Below are positions 31,922-42,972 of a DNA stretch of 53,547 bases, piece by piece; the stretch's first letter is position 1, and every line of letters starts with the position of its first letter. Origin of the DNA: Fuerstiella sp. (GTDB lineage: Bacteria > Planctomycetota > Planctomycetia > Planctomycetales > Planctomycetaceae). A program made the position numbers and the translations under genes. The notes under the pieces are model-generated. The model saw nothing but the letters and a program-made list of their open reading frames with translations, was not told where the DNA came from and made no database searches. Location of the stretch: contig JAPYTO010000017.1 in assembly GCA_029941865.1 (NCBI GenBank), forward strand, positions 1 through 53,547. The letters are read 5' to 3'.

Positions 31922-32605
31922 ATGAATCTCAACGCAATTCCGGAATGCTGGCGCGATACGCTGAAAGACGACCTTGCATCGCCGGTATTTCAGCAACTGC
32001 AGGACTTCGTAGCGCGCGAACGAAAAGCGAGTCCCGTGTTTCCTCAGGCAGATGACGTGTTCAACGCGCTGACAATGACACCACTTGCAGACGTCCGTGT
32101 TCTTATTCTCGGGCAGGACCCGTATCACGATGACAATCAGGCTCATGGGATGAGTTTCTCTGTCAGACGCGGCGTGAAGATCCCGCCGTCACTCCGCAAC
32201 ATCTACAAAGAGCTGAACAGTGACCTCGCCATTCCAGCGGCCACGCACGGGTGTCTGGAATCATGGGCTCGGCAGGGAGTCCTGCTGCTGAACACTGTCC
32301 TGACTGTGCGGGCTCACGAGCCGAATTCCCATCGCAAACGCGGCTGGGAAGACTTCACGACTCGGGTCATTGAATGCGTGAACGAACTGCCGTCGGTGGC
32401 GTTTGTGCTGTGGGGCAAGCCTGCTCAACAGAAGACATCTTTGATTCACCAGCGGCACCTGCTGATCCAGAGCCCCCATCCATCACCGCTGTCGGCGCGG
32501 CGTGGTTTTTTCGGAAGTCGCCCGTTTTCACAAATCAACGAATTCCTGAAATCACACGATCAGCCGCCGATTGACTGGCGCGTGGACGAGAAGTCGCTAC
32601 AGTAG
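31922..32605 (+). CDS. ung: uracil-DNA glycosylase
   Basis: This 227-residue family 1 UDG is complete: the water-activating loop GQDPYHDDNQAHG (Asp66, Tyr68, His69), LLLNTVLTVRAHEPNSH, the uracil-binding VLWGKPAQ and the DNA-intercalation loop HPSPLSARRGFFGSRPFS. It removes uracil from DNA at the start of base excision repair. The ATG at 31922 starts MNLNAIPECWRDTL, as expected for the family; an upstream in-frame start at 31892 overlaps the end of the repeat-bearing gap. No regulatory element is seen apart from the repeat just upstream. Confidence 0.97.
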   Translation: MNLNAIPECWRDTLKDDLASPVFQQLQDFVARERKASPVFPQADDVFNALTMTPLADVRVLILGQDPYHDDNQAHGMSFSVRRGVKIPPSLRNIYKELNSDLAIPAATHGCLESWARQGVLLLNTVLTVRAHEPNSHRKRGWEDFTTRVIECVNELPSVAFVLWGKPAQQKTSLIHQRHLLIQSPHPSPLSARRGFFGSRPFSQINEFLKSHDQPPIDWRVDEKSLQ

Positions 32606-32676
32606 GGCGTCTTTGAAATTGAAAAAGTGGCGTTCTATATCGACGTCGCCATCCTGATTCCTGCCGCGAGAAAGCC

Positions 32677-33594
32677 ATGAAATCCTTCCTGATCTGCACT
32701 GCACTGCTGTTTATTGTTACTGCGTCCGCTGTTGCCGACGAGAAGAAAGCGAAGCCAGCTGACCTGAAACCCACGCACGCTAACGCTTCGTACGGACCGG
32801 ACAGGATGAATGTCGTCGATTTCTGGCAGGCGGAAGGCGACGGACCGCGGCCGTTGATGGTCTATATACACGGCGGTGGCTGGATCGGCGGTGACAAGAA
32901 ACGCTCGCCGTCTCAGGTCCAGCCATTTCTGGACAAAGGAATTTCTTATGCGGCCGTGAACTACCGATTGACGGGACAGGCGTCGTTGCCGGCACCTGTG
33001 CATGATGCGGCACGAGCCATTCAGTTCCTCCGATCCAAAGCGGCCGAATGGAATATCAGAAAAGACCGCATCGCTCTGACCGGCGGCAGTGCCGGAGCAT
33101 GCACGTCAATGTGGCTGCTGTTGCACGATGATCTTGCTGACCCAAAGTCCGATGATCCCGTGCAGCGAGAATCAACGCGAGTCACCGCCGCGGCCGTGGC
33201 GGGAGGACAGACGTCCATCGATCCTCGACAGATTGAGCCGTGGCTGGGCCCCAACGTGCTGAAGCACAATATGATCAACATGGCTGTGGGCGAAAAAACA
33301 ATCGCCGGTGCATTGAAGAACTATGACAAACATCGGGCACTGTACATTGAATTTTCACCCTACAATCACCTGACCAAAGATGATCCTCCTCTATTGATGA
33401 CGTACAGCAACAACATGAAACTTCCGTCGGAAAGTGCCGGGCACGGAATTCACCATCCGGTTTATGGCGTCAAGATGAAGGAAAAGGCCGACAAACTTGG
33501 CCACGAGTGTCATCTGCTGATTAAGGGCGTCTCTGAATCGAAAGACTACACGTCAGCTAATGGATTCCTCGTCGACAAACTTCTGGCTCCGTAG
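32677..33594 (+). CDS. exported alpha/beta-hydrolase (esterase/lipase type)
   Basis: The 305-residue protein has a signal peptide (about residues 1-20, ending AVA) and a BD-FAE/hormone-sensitive-lipase-like hydrolase fold. The oxyanion motif HGGGW (65-69) and the nucleophile motif GGSAGA (Ser138) are clear. Later conserved-looking segments are AVAGGQTSIDPRQIEPWLG and EFSPYNHLTKDDPPLLMTYS, where the catalytic Asp would lie, and GHECHLLIKG, where the His would lie. It probably hydrolyses esters outside the cytoplasmic membrane, perhaps on polysaccharides. It stands 71 bases after ung. Confidence 0.88.
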   Translation: MKSFLICTALLFIVTASAVADEKKAKPADLKPTHANASYGPDRMNVVDFWQAEGDGPRPLMVYIHGGGWIGGDKKRSPSQVQPFLDKGISYAAVNYRLTGQASLPAPVHDAARAIQFLRSKAAEWNIRKDRIALTGGSAGACTSMWLLLHDDLADPKSDDPVQRESTRVTAAAVAGGQTSIDPRQIEPWLGPNVLKHNMINMAVGEKTIAGALKNYDKHRALYIEFSPYNHLTKDDPPLLMTYSNNMKLPSESAGHGIHHPVYGVKMKEKADKLGHECHLLIKGVSESKDYTSANGFLVDKLLAP

Positions 33595-34210
33595 AGAGTT
33601 TCTGCACGCCGCACCTTGACGCAGAAGTCGCCGTCATGGCCGTCGAAAAGCATGTGCTGCACAAGCGAGAACTTTGCAGCACGGACATCCGCCGACGCCG
33701 TACAAATGGGAACTGGACGTAGAGACTCAGGCCGAGGTCGACCGGCTGCTGGCCATGCTGGAAACAGAAGTCGGTCGTGACAGAATGCTGGCACAGCATG
33801 CGTCCAGCCCACGTGCAGCTTCGGACAGTGCTGCAGAAGACGTTTCCCACGCCTTCACTGTTGACCCGGTGGGGAAGAGCTCGCATGCCCTGTAGCGCGA
33901 GTGTTCTGGCGCAGAGCGGCCCGACAACAGCGGCAAGCGGAAACCGAGCGGCTTCGCGACGTCACAACGATGCCAAATCTTCGCCACAAAATGAAGAATT
34001 CCGGGCCCTTCGAGGAATCATCCGACGGACTGTCGTGAATTTGTGGAATGGCGCCTTTGACTCCTGGTCAAATTATCTCGCACGGACAGATCTCCAGTTG
34101 CATCTTGAGTCTCCGTCCCTAAGAATAATGCCGCGCGTCCGCTCACGGTACGCGTTCGTCGCCCCCTTCGTCAGTGTTTCCGACGGTACTGCTTTCTGAC
34201 AGGAGCCTCC
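33595..34210. other. intergenic region with a weak open frame
   Basis: About 615 bases. One short frame (33674-33895, TTG start, 73 residues) contains a segment, YKWELDVETQAEVDRLLAML, with a protein-like helical pattern, so this may be a gene remnant. I cannot name it and no ribosome-binding site supports it. The right end carries AGGAG before the next gene. Confidence 0.4.
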
Positions 34211-36124
34211 ATGCGTCACGTGTTCGCTTCGATCTTCCTTAGTCTTGTTGTTGTTCATTCCGGGATCAGTTTCGGTCAGGAAAAAAAGAAGCCGCCGGCC
34301 AGCAAGGTTCCGCGAGGGACCGGTACCGTAGAATGGGGGCCTGTGGCCAAAGTCAGCGGCGAACGCCGATTCGACGTACGCGATTCGGCAAAAAAGATCG
34401 ACAGCCTGATCGAAGCCGGCTACCGCAAAAACAGTATCACTCCAAATGCGACCTTGAAGGATTCGTTGTTCTGTCGCCGCGCCTACCTGGAAATCGCCGG
34501 CCGCGTGCCGCTGTTGCAGGAGATTGGCAAATTCGTTCAGAGCAAGAATCCTCGCAGACGCGAGTTGCTGATTGACGAACTGCTGGGGTCTCACGATTAC
34601 GTCAGCCATATGTATAACTACTGGGCCAACATACTTCGGCTGCAGGACCATCCGATCAACAACAATCAGCTGGCTCAGCCTTACCACGAGTGGATCAAGG
34701 ACAGCATTCGCGAAAACAAGCCGTACGATGAATGGGTGCATGAGATGCTGACGGCGGAAGGCCGGATCTGGGAGAACCCGGCAGTTGGGTTTGTGATGCG
34801 TGATTCCAATATGGAACTCGACGCGGTTGACAACATGGTGCAGGTTTTTCTGGGGACTCAGATCGGCTGCGCTCAGTGCCACGACCACCCGTTCGATAAG
34901 TGGACTCAACGTGAATACTACGAGATGGCGGCCTATTGGTTCGGCACTCGTACACGAACAAACACCCGTGACAAGAAACGGTTCACCAAGGGCAACCCGC
35001 TCGGTCGGCTTCGCGCTGAACTCAAGAAGATGGATCCGGATGCCAACACCGGCGGAACCTTCAGCCGTGTCGTCAACGCGAATCTGTTTGAAGTCTGGGA
35101 AATGAAGCGAGCGCTGAAGCTGCCTCATGACTATCAGTACGATAACGGCAAACCTCATCAGGTGGTCAGCATGAAGCCAATCTTCGGTGAGGCGGAAGAA
35201 GTCGTGAACGGCAAATCACCCCGACGGATTCTGGCTGACTGGATGACCAGCAAAGAGAATCCTCGATTCGCAAAAAACATTGCTAACCGGATGTGGCAGA
35301 AGGCATTTGGCATCGCCCTGATTGAGCCCGCCAACAATATCCAGGACGACAGCGAGGCCATGAATCCCGAGTTGATGGATTTTCTGACCGACGAACTCGT
35401 CCGGCTGGACTTTGACGTCCGCGAACTGCAGCGAATCATTTTCAATACGAGGACATGGCAGCGGGAGGCAACTTCGAAGGACATTGATTTGTCGGAGACG
35501 TACTATTTTCCCGGCCCCGCTTTGCGTCGCATGACGTCCGAACAGATCTGGGATTCACTGATCACACTTGCGGTCTACAACCCAAAGTCATTCACGCGTC
35601 CATCCATGGACAATGTGGCACAAACAATCAACATGGATCTGGATAAGGTATCCGCCGGCGATGTGCTGAAGGTGGCAGAGGACTTCAATGGCAAGTTCAG
35701 TGCGGGTGCACAGCGAAAGACAACCCGCGCACGAAATTCCTACAAGGGAATGACACTGGCACGAGCTTCGGAATTGCCGACGCCGCTGCCTCCGGAACAT
35801 TTCCTGCGTCAGTTCGGGCAGAGTGATCGTGAACTGATGGAAAGTTCCAGCCGCGATGGCAGCGTGAGTCAGGTGCTGACGATGTTCAACGGTGAAATCA
35901 CTCACATGATGCTGGAAAAAGGGAGCGTTATCTTCGACACAGTGATGAGAGCTCCGTCAGTCACTGACAGAATCAACGGGATCTTTTACAGCGTCCTGTG
36001 TCGGGCACCGAGGAAGAACGAAGCGGGCGTCGCCAGCGACGAGATCAAGTCGGCCGGCAATGCCGGCTACGGAAATGTGATCTGGGCTTTGATTAATACG
36101 AAAGAGTTTCTGTTCATCCAGTAA
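34211..36124 (+). CDS. DUF1549/DUF1553 protein without cytochrome domain
   Basis: The 637-residue protein has a signal peptide (about residues 1-22) and then the DUF1549 domain (about 60-260) with RRAYLEIAGRVP and the haem-like motif CAQCHDHPFDKW. A linker is followed by the DUF1553 domain (about 330-620) with NRMWQKAFGIALIEPANN, DFDVRELQRIIFNTRTWQ and ITHMMLEKG. Unlike the gene at 22808-25645 it has no N-terminal PSCyt1 domain. AGGAG precedes the ATG. A DUF1501 gene follows 146 bases downstream on the same strand, so the pair is likely one operon with an envelope role that remains unproven. Confidence 0.93.
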   Translation: MRHVFASIFLSLVVVHSGISFGQEKKKPPASKVPRGTGTVEWGPVAKVSGERRFDVRDSAKKIDSLIEAGYRKNSITPNATLKDSLFCRRAYLEIAGRVPLLQEIGKFVQSKNPRRRELLIDELLGSHDYVSHMYNYWANILRLQDHPINNNQLAQPYHEWIKDSIRENKPYDEWVHEMLTAEGRIWENPAVGFVMRDSNMELDAVDNMVQVFLGTQIGCAQCHDHPFDKWTQREYYEMAAYWFGTRTRTNTRDKKRFTKGNPLGRLRAELKKMDPDANTGGTFSRVVNANLFEVWEMKRALKLPHDYQYDNGKPHQVVSMKPIFGEAEEVVNGKSPRRILADWMTSKENPRFAKNIANRMWQKAFGIALIEPANNIQDDSEAMNPELMDFLTDELVRLDFDVRELQRIIFNTRTWQREATSKDIDLSETYYFPGPALRRMTSEQIWDSLITLAVYNPKSFTRPSMDNVAQTINMDLDKVSAGDVLKVAEDFNGKFSAGAQRKTTRARNSYKGMTLARASELPTPLPPEHFLRQFGQSDRELMESSSRDGSVSQVLTMFNGEITHMMLEKGSVIFDTVMRAPSVTDRINGIFYSVLCRAPRKNEAGVASDEIKSAGNAGYGNVIWALINTKEFLFIQ

Positions 36125-36270
36125 CGCCGTCTTCGGCGGTTTATGCGAGCTGCCGCTCGGAAACGGCTGGTCCGTTGCCATGGTCACTAAGTCGACTTGA
36201 CGACAGCGTGCATTCATGTACAGAAACAGCGAACGGCCGAAACAATCATCCATCCACGGAGTACATAATC

Positions 36271-37569
36271 ATGCGAAATCCACATTCACGTCTGGACGGC
36301 GTTTCTCGCCGTCGCTTCATTGAATCAATCGCGAAGACGGCATTCGGAGTCAGCGTCGTACCTGTTTCCGAAGTTCTGTTTGGCTCGGCAGCACAAGCCG
36401 CTGTGGCGGCCGCTCCGGGGAAAAAAGCGGAGCATGTGATCTATCTAATGATGAATGGGGCGATGAGTCACATCGACACATTTGACCCGAAACCGGATAA
36501 GGAAGAAGGTGGCGAAACCAAAGCCATTCAGACATCAGTGCCGGGATTGTCGATCGGCGAACACCTGCCAACACTCGCTTCGAAGATGGACCAGCTGGCC
36601 ATCATTCGATCCATGACGACCGAAACCGGTGCTCACGAGCAGGGTCGTTATTTGATGCGGACCAGTTATAAAAAGATTGGCACGATCCGACATCCGTTCA
36701 TGGGGTCCTGGCTGACGCACTTTGAAGGCAAAATGAATAAGGATCTGCCCGGCAGTGTGATCATCGGTGGTGGCAGTCGTCATCCTCGACAGGGCTACCT
36801 GTCTGCCAAGGTTGCTCCCGCCCCCGTGGCAAACCCAGCCACCGGGCTGCAGAACACAAAGTCACCGAAGTATTTAAATGAAAAAAACTTCGAGAAACGC
36901 CGACGCCTGATCAACCAGTTCGAGTCGGGGTTCAAGAAGAAGTTCGCCACAGCTGAGGTCAATGCCTATACCGACTATTACACAGAAGCTGTTCGTCTGC
37001 TGAAGAGTCCTGACCTTGAGGCCTTTGATATCAAGAAAGAGGAATCTTCTGTCAAAGAGGCTTACGGCGCGAATCGCATCGGACAGGGATGCCTGCTGGC
37101 TCGCCGTCTTGTCGAAAAGGGCGTCCGTTTCGTCGAAATTGAACACGGCGGCTGGGACAACCACCGGGACATCTACGACTCATTCAACAACCGAGCTGGT
37201 CAGCTTGACACTGCCATCGGCGCGCTGCTGGATGATCTGAAGCAACGTGGACTTCTGGACAAGACGCTGATTGTGCTCAGTTCAGAATTTGGACGCACGC
37301 CAAAAATCAATGCGAATGCCGGTCGCGACCATCACCCGGGCTGCTTCAGCAGTATGCTTGCCGGAGCCGGAATCAAGGGCGGTCAGATTTACGGACAGAC
37401 CGATGAGATCGGCAAGTCTGTGGAAGACGGTCACACGTATCCTCAGGATCTCAACGCGACGATCGCCTATGGGTGCGGTCTGCCGTTGGAAGAGGAAGTG
37501 TTTTCGCCAAACCGCCGGCCGTTCAAGGTCGCCCACGATGGCGCACCACTGAAGAGTCTTTACAGCTAA
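36271..37569 (+). CDS. DUF1501 exported protein (second copy)
   Basis: The 432-residue protein has a twin-arginine leader (SRRRFIESIAKTAFGVSVVP) followed by the DUF1501 core: HVIYLMMNGAMSHIDTFDPKP, GRYLMRTSYKKIGTIRHPFMGSW, GGWDNHRDIYDSF and VLSSEFGRTPKINANAGRDHH. It pairs with the DUF1549/DUF1553 gene upstream, mirroring the pair at 21375-25645 but in the opposite gene order. The ATG at 36271 has GGAG about nine bases upstream; a longer frame starting at 36175 is less likely. The next gene, sppA-like, is 268 bases downstream. Confidence 0.93.
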   Translation: MRNPHSRLDGVSRRRFIESIAKTAFGVSVVPVSEVLFGSAAQAAVAAAPGKKAEHVIYLMMNGAMSHIDTFDPKPDKEEGGETKAIQTSVPGLSIGEHLPTLASKMDQLAIIRSMTTETGAHEQGRYLMRTSYKKIGTIRHPFMGSWLTHFEGKMNKDLPGSVIIGGGSRHPRQGYLSAKVAPAPVANPATGLQNTKSPKYLNEKNFEKRRRLINQFESGFKKKFATAEVNAYTDYYTEAVRLLKSPDLEAFDIKKEESSVKEAYGANRIGQGCLLARRLVEKGVRFVEIEHGGWDNHRDIYDSFNNRAGQLDTAIGALLDDLKQRGLLDKTLIVLSSEFGRTPKINANAGRDHHPGCFSSMLAGAGIKGGQIYGQTDEIGKSVEDGHTYPQDLNATIAYGCGLPLEEEVFSPNRRPFKVAHDGAPLKSLYS

Positions 37570-37837
37570 AAACTGATCCGGACACCGCTTCCCGAAGATT
37601 CCGCCGCGGCGGCTTTCACGAGTGTGCAGATTCAACATCGCCACCGTTCGCTGAACCGTCGTTTTTTCTTTGCCGAAAACGTGAGCGATTCCCGCCGTAT
37701 TCCGAGTCCTCGCTTACGCACGGCGTCGGAATCAGCGAGAATGCGTCGCTGTTCCACTAAGACATCGTGATGACGGTCGAATACACATTCGGCCCCGGCT
37801 CACTTTTTCTTAAACACCAGTAATCACGGATAGACCC

Positions 37838-39712
37838 ATGAAACACGTCCTGTCGCTGTGCCTGCTACTGTCTGTGCAATGGTCGTCTGCTCTCGTGAAT
37901 GCAGATGAAACATCAGCCAAAGGTAAGATCAAACCGGCGGCAAAAGTAAGAACGAATACCGTGATTCCGGTATTTCGCCTGTCAGGACCTATCACAGAAA
38001 AACCGGTGGCAGAGGACATGCCGTCTTTCTTCGGCGGTGCGACAGGCGAATCCCTGAGAAGCCTGCTGAGTCGTCTTGAAAAGGCGAGGAACGATAAAGA
38101 CGTCCCGGCAATCGTGCTGCAACTGAACAATCCGATCGTGGGGCGAGCTCAACTGGAGGAAGTGAACAGAAAACTGACGGCCCTCAAAGAAGCCGGCAAG
38201 AAGATTCACGTCCATACAGACCTCTTTACCACAGGTCAGTTCGCATTAATTGCACAGGCGACGGAACTGAGCATGGTGCCGACGGGTTACATGTTCATCA
38301 CCGGACTTTACGGCGAGCAGGTCTTTCTGCGAGGACTGCTCGACAAAATCGGGGTGACTCCCGACTACTTCACCTGTGGCGACTATAAAAGCGCGGGGGA
38401 AATGTTCATGCGAACGGCCCCCAGTGATGAAGCGGCTGAGATGTCCAAATGGCTGTACGACGGCATCTACGACAATCTTCTGGCCACGATCGCAACGGGA
38501 CGCAACGTGTCCGTTGAAAAGGCGAAAAGCTGGATAGACGAAGGTGTATTTACTGCGGAGCGAGCCATTAAAAAAGGAATTATCGATGTCGTGGAACATC
38601 ATCACGAATTTGAAGCTCGCTTGAAAAAACAGTATGGCGACAACCTGAAGTTCGACCGCAAATACGGAAAGAAATCATCCAGCCAGATCGATCTTTCTTC
38701 TCCGTTCGGGCTCATGAATTTCTACGCGGAATTGTTGTCACCATCCACGTCCCGTCGCAGCACCAAACCTGCGGTCGGCATCGTGTATCTGGATGGCGCG
38801 ATCATGCCTGGTGACAGCGGAGGCAATCCGTTTTTGGCTGATGCCGCTGCCTTCTCTGACACCATTCGTAAAGCACTGGACGAAGCGGCGGAAGACGACG
38901 CCATCAAGGCCGTGGTGTTTCGAGTGAACTCGCCCGGGGGATCAGCCGTGGCCAGCGAAGTCATTCTGAATGCCACAAAACGAGTCGCGGCGAAGAAACC
39001 GTTCATCGTTTCCATGGGCAACGTCGCGGCGAGTGGTGGCTACTACGTCGCCTGCGGGACAGACACAATTCTGGCAGAAGATTCCACCATCACGGGATCC
39101 ATCGGAGTCGTCGTGGGCAAGTTCTCCACCACTGGAATGTGGGACAAGCTGGGCGTCAGCTTCACGCCAATTGAGCGAGGAAAAAATTCCGCCCTGATGA
39201 GTTCCGCCGCTGTGTTTTCGGATTCCGAACGCGCTGCGATTCACAGTTACATGGACGAAGTCTACGGCGTCTTTAAAGGCCACGTCACAACCGCCCGCGG
39301 CAAACTGCTGAAAAAGCCGATTGATGAGCTGGCGGGTGGTCGCGTCTACACAGGCAAACAGGCACTGGAACTTGGGTTGGTGGACCGAATCGGCGGACTG
39401 AACGAAGCGGTGGCCCTGGCCGCAGCGAAAGCGGACATGGATTCCGGTTACGAAGTTCGCGTTGTGCCTCGACCAAAAGGTTTTATGGAACTGCTGATGA
39501 GTGACTTATCCGGCCCCAAAGACGATGGCAGACATCTGTCCCTTGGAACAGACGCCGGCATGACAGGATCTGTGGTCGATGCAGTTCTTCCGCTGTTGCA
39601 GATGCTTGATCCCGCCCGAGTCACCGCCGTGAAGCATGCACTGCTGCAGCTGACCGTGTTACAGACAGAACGCGTCAGCCTGACGATGCCAGTCATGACG
39701 CTGTCCAATTGA
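37838..39712 (+). CDS. sppA: signal peptide peptidase A (67-kDa type, S49)
   Basis: The 624-residue protein has a signal peptide and two tandem S49 domains, as in the long E. coli form of SppA. Lys184 in [11 protein letters not shown] is in the N-terminal domain and Ser399 in [11 protein letters not shown] in the C-terminal domain. These match the split Lys/Ser dyad of E. coli SppA, where the two halves complete each other's active site. SppA degrades cleaved signal peptides and other membrane-associated peptides. A GTG-started sulfatase gene begins 13 bases after its stop, so both are probably co-transcribed. No strong ribosome-binding site is seen before the ATG (GGAT only). Confidence 0.93.
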   Translation: MKHVLSLCLLLSVQWSSALVNADETSAKGKIKPAAKVRTNTVIPVFRLSGPITEKPVAEDMPSFFGGATGESLRSLLSRLEKARNDKDVPAIVLQLNNPIVGRAQLEEVNRKLTALKEAGKKIHVHTDLFTTGQFALIAQATELSMVPTGYMFITGLYGEQVFLRGLLDKIGVTPDYFTCGDYKSAGEMFMRTAPSDEAAEMSKWLYDGIYDNLLATIATGRNVSVEKAKSWIDEGVFTAERAIKKGIIDVVEHHHEFEARLKKQYGDNLKFDRKYGKKSSSQIDLSSPFGLMNFYAELLSPSTSRRSTKPAVGIVYLDGAIMPGDSGGNPFLADAAAFSDTIRKALDEAAEDDAIKAVVFRVNSPGGSAVASEVILNATKRVAAKKPFIVSMGNVAASGGYYVACGTDTILAEDSTITGSIGVVVGKFSTTGMWDKLGVSFTPIERGKNSALMSSAAVFSDSERAAIHSYMDEVYGVFKGHVTTARGKLLKKPIDELAGGRVYTGKQALELGLVDRIGGLNEAVALAAAKADMDSGYEVRVVPRPKGFMELLMSDLSGPKDDGRHLSLGTDAGMTGSVVDAVLPLLQMLDPARVTAVKHALLQLTVLQTERVSLTMPVMTLSN

Positions 39713-39725
39713 CAGGAAATGCTTT

Positions 39726-41168
39726 GTGAGAATTCAACGCTGTGTGCTTCTAAGCACGTTCGTGATCATGTCACCATGGTCAATGGCCTCCAGTCAGCCT
39801 GTGGTCGACGACGATGCCAGACTCAACGTGCTGTTGATCTGCGTTGACGATCTGCGTCCGGAACTGAAGTGTTTTGGCAAGGACTACATTCGGTCGCCCC
39901 ATATTGATCAGCTGGCAGCGCGCGGCCGGGCGTTTCATCGTCACTACGTCCAGGCCCCAACCTGTGGCGCTTCCCGGTTTACGCTGCTGACCGGCCGGTA
40001 TGGATCGTCCAGCAATGGCGCATTGTTTGGGCGGGCCAGAGAGGTCGCGCAGCGCCCCGACTCAACACCGTCGTCTCTGCCCGCATGGTTCCGCAAGCAT
40101 GGCTACACGGCGGTCTCTGTGGGAAAGGTGTCTCATCACCCGGGAGGTCGCGGTGGAGCAGACTGGGATGACGACGATCAGCCGGAAATGCCTTTATCAT
40201 GGGATCGGCACCTGATGCCGGTCGGACCATGGCAGCATCCTCGCGGAGCAATGCATGGTTTGGCCAACGGTGAAATCCGCATCAAGGCCGGTGAGATGGA
40301 CGTGCTGCAATCAGTCGCGGGCCCCGATTCAATTTACCCCGACGGCTTAACGACGGATGAGGCCCTGCGTCAGCTGAGTTCATTGGGCGAGCAATCGAAC
40401 ACGCAGCCATTTTTTCTTGCCGTGGGCATCATTCGACCGCATCTTCCGTTTGGAGCACCCGCCAGGTACCTGGAGATGTACAAGGACGTCGAAATGCCTG
40501 CGGTTCCCCATCCCGGAAAACCCGCGGGCAAAACAACGTGGCACCGTTCCGGCGAGTTCATGAAATACAACCGCTGGGGACGAAACCCCAATACCGACGC
40601 AGAGTTTTCAGCTCATGTCCGAAGACATTACGCGGCCTGCGTGACGTATGCCGACGCTCAGGTAGGACGCATTCTGGCACGCCTGGATGAACTTCGACTG
40701 CGCGACCGAACGATTGTGGTCCTGTGGGGCGACCACGGCTGGCATCTTGGTGAACATTCCATCTGGGGCAAACACGCGCTGTTTGAAGAGTCGCTGCGTT
40801 CTCCATTGATCGTGGACTATCCCGGCATCCCGCATCCGGGGCAATCGACTCAGTCCATGGTGGAAACACTGGATCTGTTTCCGACACTCTGTGATCTGAC
40901 GGGACTTGAGGTGCCGGACTTTGTTCACGGTGCCTCCCTTCGCAAAATCCTTGAGCAACCGGCCGCTGCCGGACACGCCGCCGTTTCCTACGGTAAAGCA
41001 AACACGACCATACGGACGGAGCAGTACAGACTCATTGCCCACAAAGACGGTCATACGGAACTCTACGACCACGCCTCGGCTGACTCAGAAACCCTGAACA
41101 TCGCAAGCGAGCATCCGGAACTTGTCGCGCGGCTGCATGAACAGTTACAGCAGCGGCTGTCGCGATAA
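39726..41168 (+). CDS. exported sulfatase (iduronate-2-sulfatase-like)
   Basis: The 480-residue protein has a signal peptide (about residues 5-24) and a sulfatase domain with the metal site [11 protein letters not shown] (Asp41, Asp42), the formylglycine site [17 protein letters not shown] (Cys80) and [19 protein letters not shown]. The overall pattern fits iduronate-2-sulfatase-type enzymes, which act on sulfated polysaccharides; the true substrate cannot be read from sequence. The start is a GTG with AGGAAA about 8 bases upstream. It follows sppA by 13 bases, which suggests one transcript, although a functional link is unknown. Activation would need the maturase. Confidence 0.92.
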   Translation: MRIQRCVLLSTFVIMSPWSMASSQPVVDDDARLNVLLICVDDLRPELKCFGKDYIRSPHIDQLAARGRAFHRHYVQAPTCGASRFTLLTGRYGSSSNGALFGRAREVAQRPDSTPSSLPAWFRKHGYTAVSVGKVSHHPGGRGGADWDDDDQPEMPLSWDRHLMPVGPWQHPRGAMHGLANGEIRIKAGEMDVLQSVAGPDSIYPDGLTTDEALRQLSSLGEQSNTQPFFLAVGIIRPHLPFGAPARYLEMYKDVEMPAVPHPGKPAGKTTWHRSGEFMKYNRWGRNPNTDAEFSAHVRRHYAACVTYADAQVGRILARLDELRLRDRTIVVLWGDHGWHLGEHSIWGKHALFEESLRSPLIVDYPGIPHPGQSTQSMVETLDLFPTLCDLTGLEVPDFVHGASLRKILEQPAAAGHAAVSYGKANTTIRTEQYRLIAHKDGHTELYDHASADSETLNIASEHPELVARLHEQLQQRLSR

Positions 41169-41422
41169 CAGGCTGTCCGGCGACCGGAAACAGTGAGCCG
41201 CAGGGCGCTCGCAGGAACAGACGTATGGGGACAGCTTCCAGACGGGTACTGTGCATGGCACGATTCGCCACCCTGCATTCACTCACTGACACGGGGTTGG
41301 CGGGGCGAACGAAGTAACAGCCTCGGTGGCCAATGCTCCTGCCTGGATTTCGTAAGGCGACGTTCATTCGTCCCGCTTCCGGGACATTCCGCTGAGTCCC
41401 TTGAACCGCAATTGACCTGACC

Positions 41423-42952
41423 GTGTCACTTCGGGAAGGTGGTATTGTTCCGCAGAATCGTACACTTGCCTGCGACTGGGTTGATACGCGCCACACCCAA
41501 TTCTCGCCGACTCCGTCCTTCCAACCGTCTGGCTCATCGTTGTCCGTTTCGACCTTATCCCCCCCTCCTCAGCAACACCGCACACCACGTTCAAAAGAAA
41601 CGGCCAGGCGTAGTCGAGTTCATCCGGCCTGGCAAATGCTGGCACTTGCCGCCGCCGCGACCTTTATGTCGGCACCCGGGCAATCGTTTTCCGTCGCGGC
41701 ATTTGTCGACCCAATGCTCGACGACCTGGGGCTCCACCGGACCAATTACTCAGTCGCGTACATGATCGCGACGTTGATTGGTGGATGTCTGCTGCCGTTC
41801 GTCGGTCGGCTGGTTGACCGCTTTGGTGCTCGAGTCGTCCTGCCAATCGTTGCAACCTCGCTGGGGCTGGCATGTACGTGGATGTCGAACGTGACAGGTG
41901 CGGTGGGGCTTTACGTTGGGTTCACGATGATCCGCTGTCTGGGCCAGGGGTCTCTGACGCTGATTGCGAACTGGATCGTCGGTGAATGGTTTCATACGTA
42001 CCGCGGCCGAGCTGCCGGAATCTGCGCGGTCGGCGGCACAGCGTCCGTGCTGATCATCCCGCAGTTGAACAATTTTCTGATCGAATCGTACGGCTGGCGA
42101 GACACGTGGTTGGTGCTTGGCGGGACGGTCATTGTCATGCTCGTTCTGCCGGCGGCCCTGTTGCTGCGAGACCGCCCGGAACCGCTGGGCCTTCTGCCAG
42201 ACGGCCTGTTTCCGGATGACGACGACAATCGAAGTTCGCCTGCCGATGACAGCAACGATGGTTCAGAAAACTCTGGCGTTGAACCGGAAAAACGAACGGC
42301 GGCGGCGAGCGGATCACCAACCGTTGGTACCGACGACGAATCATTCACCGTTCGCGAAGCTTTGCGCTGCTCCGCCTTCTGGAAAATTGCCGGGGTTGTG
42401 GCGACAGTCTCGTTGGTTGGGACAGGGCTGATGTTTCATCAGGTTTCCATTGTCGCGGAACACGGCGTTTCCCGTTCGCTGGCACTCGGGAGTCTGGGCG
42501 TGCAGGCGGCGGCGGCGACCGTATCGACGTTGATCGCCGGCTACCTGATTGATCGGGTGCAGGCCAGGTATGTATTGGCGTGTTCGATGGTGCTGGAGAT
42601 CTTTGCGATTCTGCTGCTGATTTTTCTGCCGTCGGCGGGTTGGATTACGGTCTATTCGGCATTGCTGGGACTTCATGGTGGAATTATTCGCAGTGCCGGC
42701 TGCATCGTGTGGATCAACTACTTTGGCCGCAGACATCAGGGAGCCATTCAGGGTATGTCGATGTCCATCATGGTGCTGGCCGCCGCACTGGGACCAGTGC
42801 CTCCGGCTTTGGCTCACGACCTGGTCGGAAGCTACGAACCCGCTCTGTGGTTGTTCCTTGTGCTTCCCGCACTTGCCGGCATCGCAGTGCTGTCAGCGGC
42901 ACCGCCGACAAAACCAGCCGCTCATCTGCGGGAAGAAAACGGCTACAATTGA
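41423..42952 (+). CDS. MFS transporter (OFA-like)
   Basis: The product has about 12 membrane helices from residue 70 onward with major-facilitator motifs: GGCLLPFVGRLVDRFGARVVLP in the 2-3 loop, RCLGQGSLTLIANWIVGEWF, and a large acidic, Ser-rich cytoplasmic loop in the middle (about residues 270-310). It resembles the oxalate/formate antiporter-like branch of MFS, but no substrate can be inferred. The first 70 residues are Pro/Ser/Arg-rich and look unlike a transporter, so the real start may lie nearer residue 70. GTG at 41423 is the longest start. The stop is followed by a palindrome. Confidence 0.88.
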   Translation: MSLREGGIVPQNRTLACDWVDTRHTQFSPTPSFQPSGSSLSVSTLSPPPQQHRTPRSKETARRSRVHPAWQMLALAAAATFMSAPGQSFSVAAFVDPMLDDLGLHRTNYSVAYMIATLIGGCLLPFVGRLVDRFGARVVLPIVATSLGLACTWMSNVTGAVGLYVGFTMIRCLGQGSLTLIANWIVGEWFHTYRGRAAGICAVGGTASVLIIPQLNNFLIESYGWRDTWLVLGGTVIVMLVLPAALLLRDRPEPLGLLPDGLFPDDDDNRSSPADDSNDGSENSGVEPEKRTAAASGSPTVGTDDESFTVREALRCSAFWKIAGVVATVSLVGTGLMFHQVSIVAEHGVSRSLALGSLGVQAAAATVSTLIAGYLIDRVQARYVLACSMVLEIFAILLLIFLPSAGWITVYSALLGLHGGIIRSAGCIVWINYFGRRHQGAIQGMSMSIMVLAAALGPVPPALAHDLVGSYEPALWLFLVLPALAGIAVLSAAPPTKPAAHLREENGYN

Positions 42953-42972
42953 TTGTTTGTCGTCCAGAACAG

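Noticed and set aside
34073..35158. 361-codon open frame opposite the DUF1549/DUF1553 gene
   Set aside because: Antisense shadow. The plus strand carries the CAQCH motif and a good ribosome-binding site.
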